From Planctomycetota bacterium (GTDB lineage Bacteria; Planctomycetota; Phycisphaerae; Phycisphaerales; UBA1924), in NCBI GenBank assembly GCA_023434205.1, contig JAEYTB010000186.1:1-8370 (forward strand): 8,370 nucleotides of DNA, written 5' to 3'. The notes beneath the pieces were generated by a model, which worked only from the letters and a program-made list of their open reading frames with translations, made no database searches and was not told the DNA's origin. This document shows, piece after piece, positions 5,692 to 8,370 of this stretch (the first letter of the stretch is position 1; every line of letters starts with the position of its first letter). A program made the position numbers and the translations under genes.

Positions 5692-6390
5692 ATGATCACG
5701 ATCCGCAAGTCCGCCGACCGCGGCACCTTCGACCACGGCTGGCTCAAGACCGCCCACTCCTTCAGCTTCGGCCACTACTACGACCCGCAGCACATGGGCT
5801 TCCGCTCCCTCCGCGTCATCAACGAGGACCTCGTCGCCCCCGGCGCCGGCTTCCCCGAGCACCCCCACGACAACATGGAAATCATCACCTACATCCTCTC
5901 CGGCGCCCTCGCACACAAAGACTCCCTCGGCAGCGGCGAGACCATCCGCCCCGGCGATGTCCAGCACATGACCGCCGGGCAGGGCATCCACCACAGCGAG
6001 TTCAACCCTTCCAAAACCGAGCCCGTCCACCTGCTCCAGATCTGGATCAAGCCCAGCGAGCGCAACCTCACCCCCGGCTACAGCCAGACCCACTTCCCCG
6101 CCGACACCCGGCAGGACCAGCTCAGGCTCGTCGCCTCTCCCACCGGCCAGGACGGCTCCATCAAGATCCACCAGGACGCCCGCCTCTTCGCCTCTCTCCT
6201 CTCCGAAGGAAAGTCCCTGACCCATAACCTCGAGCCCGGCCGACACGCATGGCTCCAGCTCGCCCGCGGCAGCCTCACCCTCAACGGCCACACCCTCCAC
6301 GCGGGGGACGCCGCCGCCGCCTCCGATGAGCCCTCCCTCACCATCCAGGCGGCCAAGGACAGCGAGTTCCTCCTCTTCGACCTCGCCTGA
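5692..6390 (+). CDS. Pirin family protein (bicupin, YhhW-like)
   Basis: The 232 aa product is a pirin, a two-domain cupin. Some bacterial members (E. coli YhhW) show quercetin 2,3-dioxygenase activity, while others act as redox-dependent partners of other proteins. The N-terminal cupin carries the metal ligands His57 and His59 (FPEHPHDNMEI) plus His101 and Glu103 (GIHHSEFNP). These match the ligand set known for YhhW, so the site should bind Fe or a similar metal. The opening RGTFDHGWLKTAHSFSFGHYYDP (residues 10-32) is diagnostic of pirins. The second cupin (about 135-232) lacks such ligands, as usual. ATG 5692 has GGAG at 5681-5684, 7 nt upstream. It is the last gene of the marR-doxX-pirin operon and is followed by a strong hairpin. 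The physiological substrate cannot be read from sequence. Confidence 0.95.
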   Translation: MITIRKSADRGTFDHGWLKTAHSFSFGHYYDPQHMGFRSLRVINEDLVAPGAGFPEHPHDNMEIITYILSGALAHKDSLGSGETIRPGDVQHMTAGQGIHHSEFNPSKTEPVHLLQIWIKPSERNLTPGYSQTHFPADTRQDQLRLVASPTGQDGSIKIHQDARLFASLLSEGKSLTHNLEPGRHAWLQLARGSLTLNGHTLHAGDAAAASDEPSLTIQAAKDSEFLLFDLA

Positions 6391-6414
6391 ACCCCGCCCG
6401 CACGCTCAGAACCG

Positions 6415-6446
6415 CGAACGCCCGCACCCTCCCGTGCGGGCGTTCG
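6415..6446 (+). terminator. Perfect 13-bp hairpin after the pirin gene
   Basis: CGAACGCCCGCAC (6415-6427) pairs without mismatch with GTGCGGGCGTTCG (6434-6446) around the 6-nt loop CCTCCC. It starts 25 bases after the pirin stop. The stem is very GC-rich but no U-run follows, so it may be a non-canonical terminator or a 3' end stabiliser. It is a good end point for the marR-doxX-pirin transcript. Confidence 0.75.
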
Positions 6447-6447
6447 T

Positions 6448-6459
6448 ACGTCCTGACGT
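6448..6459. repeat. Short inverted repeat ACGTC-CT-GACGT
   Basis: Two 5-base arms separated by CT, immediately after the 13-bp hairpin. It may be a protein-binding site or chance. It lies about 207 bases before the secreted-protein start. Confidence 0.35.
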
Positions 6460-6504
6460 GCCAACCCATCGCGCCAGAAAATCTCACGGCCGATCCGCCT
6501 GTGC

Positions 6505-6517
6505 CGGTTCTGAACCG
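6505..6517. repeat. Palindrome CGGTT-CTG-AACCG
   Basis: Five-base arms flank CTG. The first nine bases (CGGTTCTGA) are also the inverted copy of TCAGAACCG at 6406-6414, just before the terminator hairpin. It is a possible operator for the downstream secreted-protein gene; not tied to a known regulator. Confidence 0.4.
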
Positions 6518-6605
6518 CGCGCAGGACATGCCGCCCGGGGGGCTTGGGAAACCCGCCCCAGACCCCATCTCCACGCCGCGCGTGCATCATCCTCCCGCGC
6601 CCGAC

Positions 6606-6611
6606 GATAAT
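6606..6611 (+). promoter_or_regulatory. Candidate -10 box for the secreted-protein gene (GATAAT)
   Basis: GATAAT matches TATAAT at 5 of 6 positions in otherwise GC-rich DNA. A start near 6618 gives a leader of about 48 nt containing a small CCCC-GAC-GGGG hairpin (6623-6633) and GGGAGG at 6649-6654. No convincing -35 is seen. Confidence 0.45.
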
Positions 6612-6665
6612 TCCTGTAAGCCCCCCGACGGGGCCGTGTCCGCTCACCGGGAGGATGGCCGCTCC

Positions 6666-8370
6666 ATGAACACGCTCCGACGAACCCACCGGGCCCTCAT
6701 CGCCCTCGCCCTCGCCGCCTCCGCCGCGCACGCGCAGCAGATCCCCGCCCCCGAAACCGGCCCCACACGCGTCAACTCGCGCCTCGTCAACAACTCCCTC
6801 GAGATGCGCGACGCCGCCACCGGCGCCTACATCATCGCCGACCAGCAGCACCCTCTCGTCCAGCACCTCCCCGCCGGCGTCACCTCCGACATCACCCTCC
6901 AGCAGCAGCCCACCGGCGCCGACGTCGTCGTCACCCTCACCAACACCACCGACCAGCCCAAACGCGGCGGCACCCTCACCGTCGGCATCATGAACCTCGG
7001 CCAGAACGTCGAGTACTTCGACTTCCGCACCCGCACCACCCCCCGCGCCATCACCCCCGGCCAGACCGCCGGCGGCATGTACCCCGACGACCTCTACTCC
7101 CCCCTCACCGTCATCCGCAACGGACAGATGGCCATCGGCGTCTCCATCCAGTACCCCGTCATGGACTACCAGCACGACCTCTACATGGTCGTCGGCAGCC
7201 CCTCGGGCTCCACCAGCGGCCCCGCCGGCCGCGGCTGGATGGTCTCCTACCAGACCGCCAACTTCGGCGGCGAGAACAACTTCAACCGCCTCGCCCACTC
7301 CCTCATCATCCCACCCGGTGAGAGCCGCACCTACGTCATGTCCGTCCGCGTCACCCGCGACGTCGACCAGTGGGTCCACACCCTCACCCCCTACCGAAAC
7401 TACTTCCGCGCCATGTACGGCGGCGTCCAGTACCAGCGAAACACCAACCCCGTCCGCGGCTTCACCGCCGCCGCCGAGGTCAACCTCTCCGCCAGCAGCC
7501 CCTACGGCTTCCTCGAGTCCATGCGCCCCGACCTCCGCGGCTACAACATGATGGTCGCCGAGCTCAACCGCGTGCAGGCGCCCACCGTCATGGTCTGGGC
7601 CCTCTCGGGCCTCCACCGCAACCACCGTGAACGCAACCTCCCCTACCTCACCGCCAGCCCCCTCCGCAACCACCCCAAGCTCGCCACCGCCTTCGACCCC
7701 ACCACCGGCTTCCCCGCCGTCGCCCGCTCCGGCCGCGAGCTGGGCATCTGGTGGGGCTTCTCCTCCCTCATCACCCGCCAGTGGGACACCGCCGAGGCCA
7801 CCCCCTTCGACCCCACCATCCCCGAGCACTACGACCTCGCCCTCCGCGAGATGCAGGCCATGTACGACCTGGGCGCCCGCGTCATCGGCATGGACACCTT
7901 CTGCCACAAGTACACGCCCATCTGGAAGGGCATCCCCTGGCTGCACGACATGAAGGCCCGCTTTGAGGGCATCCGCTTCATCACCGAGCCCTCCATGTGC
8001 GACATCATGCACCTGGTCGCCGCCACCTGGGTCAACGGCTACGAGCTCGCCCCCGGCGACCGCCCCGCCACCGTCCAGGACATCTACGCCATCAAGGGCC
8101 CCGACATCCTCGCCGACTTCCTCGTCCCCGGCCACGAGACCTGGGCCGGCCTTGGCTACGACCTCCACAAGCGCTTCTTCAACATCGACCCCTCCCCCGC
8201 CTACGTCATCAACGACCTCCGCCGCTACGCCGCCTGGGGCTACACCCCCGTCGTCTTCGAGGCCATCAACCTCCCCTCCGACCTCACCCCCGCCAAGAGC
8301 TGGGAAACCTCCCTCCCCGCCTCCATCGTCAACAGCGACCCCTACATCGCCGCGCTCCGCCAGGGGAACC
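6666..8370 (+). CDS. Large secreted protein, possible beta/alpha-barrel enzyme (3' end outside window)
   Basis: 568 residues are visible and the gene runs off the window. Residues 1-23 form a clear signal peptide: basic start (LRRTHR), hydrophobic LIALALAASA, and an AHA cleavage site before QQ. Residues about 35-235 look beta-rich with many Thr, Val and Gly, like a beta-sandwich domain of carbohydrate-active enzymes. From about 285 there are repeated beta-strand-then-polar patterns: PTVMVWALSG (306-315), ELGIWWGFSSL (358-368), GARVIGMDTF ending near Asp410, GIRFITEPSMCD with Glu441, DFLVPGHETW (483-492) and PVVFEAINLP (528-537). This resembles a TIM barrel, with Asp410 and Glu441 as candidate catalytic acids; I infer this and recognise no named family. 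ATG 6666 has GGGAGG 11 nt upstream and opens the signal peptide. It is downstream of the pirin operon but separated by a terminator, so it is an independent unit. Confidence 0.85.
   Translation, partial: MNTLRRTHRALIALALAASAAHAQQIPAPETGPTRVNSRLVNNSLEMRDAATGAYIIADQQHPLVQHLPAGVTSDITLQQQPTGADVVVTLTNTTDQPKRGGTLTVGIMNLGQNVEYFDFRTRTTPRAITPGQTAGGMYPDDLYSPLTVIRNGQMAIGVSIQYPVMDYQHDLYMVVGSPSGSTSGPAGRGWMVSYQTANFGGENNFNRLAHSLIIPPGESRTYVMSVRVTRDVDQWVHTLTPYRNYFRAMYGGVQYQRNTNPVRGFTAAAEVNLSASSPYGFLESMRPDLRGYNMMVAELNRVQAPTVMVWALSGLHRNHRERNLPYLTASPLRNHPKLATAFDPTTGFPAVARSGRELGIWWGFSSLITRQWDTAEATPFDPTIPEHYDLALREMQAMYDLGARVIGMDTFCHKYTPIWKGIPWLHDMKARFEGIRFITEPSMCDIMHLVAATWVNGYELAPGDRPATVQDIYAIKGPDILADFLVPGHETWAGLGYDLHKRFFNIDPSPAYVINDLRRYAAWGYTPVVFEAINLPSDLTPAKSWETSLPASIVNSDPYIAALRQGN

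Noticed and set aside
5061..6300. Minus-strand open frames opposite doxX and pirin
   Set aside because: Both are acidic, repetitive shadow products with no domain and no ribosome binding site.
6338..6610. Small open frames on both strands in the gap after pirin
   Set aside because: They span the terminator hairpin and palindromes, have low-complexity Arg/Pro/Gly content and no start signal. I see no gene in this gap.
6078..8168. A 696-codon open frame on the minus strand
   Set aside because: It lies antisense to the secreted protein and part of pirin. Its product is Gly/Val/Asp/Glu-rich low complexity, as expected from the reverse frame of GC-rich genes, and it has no recognisable domain.
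1..8370. CRISPR array, tRNA, rRNA, insertion sequence or phage genes
   Set aside because: No regularly spaced repeats, no cloverleaf or CCA-like structure, no transposase or integrase motif and no target-site duplications were seen. The genes are ordinary chromosomal ones.

Overview
The window is about two-thirds G+C or higher and carries ordinary bacterial chromosomal genes. It holds nine protein genes, two of them cut by the window edges. There is no tRNA, rRNA, CRISPR array or insertion sequence that I can see. Several genes have no Shine-Dalgarno sequence and begin right after a -10-like hexamer. There is a secreted large protein of unknown family, and nuoD stands alone outside any nuo operon. 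Together these would fit a Planctomycetota lineage, perhaps Phycisphaerae, but that placement is an inference without a marker gene behind it.

Layout from left to right. Positions 1-613 (minus) hold ubiX, the flavin prenyltransferase, with its 3' end outside the window. A divergent control region (614-734) contains mirrored -10-like boxes and a leader with two hairpins. A plus-strand cluster of three tightly spaced genes follows: a small predicted exported protein or lipoprotein of unknown function (735-1454), pyrB for aspartate carbamoyltransferase (1478-2431) and gmk for guanylate kinase (2450-3082). pyrB and gmk together serve pyrimidine synthesis and guanine nucleotide phosphorylation. 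nuoD, the complex I quinone-site subunit, converges on gmk from the other side (3128-4417, minus).

A 198-base divergent gap separates nuoD from a compact plus-strand operon: a MarR-family regulator (4616-5131), a DoxX-family membrane protein (5142-5597) and a pirin-family cupin (5692-6390). The operon closes with a perfect 13-bp hairpin. The marR stop codon overlaps the doxX ribosome binding site. The set looks like a self-contained redox or electrophile stress module. After a 275-base gap with several inverted repeats, a large secreted protein begins at 6666 and runs off the right edge. Its C-terminal half reads like a beta/alpha barrel and could be a glycoside-hydrolase-like enzyme.

The most striking global property is strand asymmetry. 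All plus-strand genes prefer C-ending codons (GTC, CTC, GCC, CGC), while both minus-strand genes prefer G-ending codons (GTG, CTG, GCG, CGG). The plus strand is therefore C-rich at third positions whichever way a gene points. This is what replication-linked GC skew would give, with the plus strand as the lagging strand. No clearly new multi-gene system is visible. The best leads for novelty are the secreted barrel protein, the structured leader before the small exported protein, and the leaderless start arrangement.
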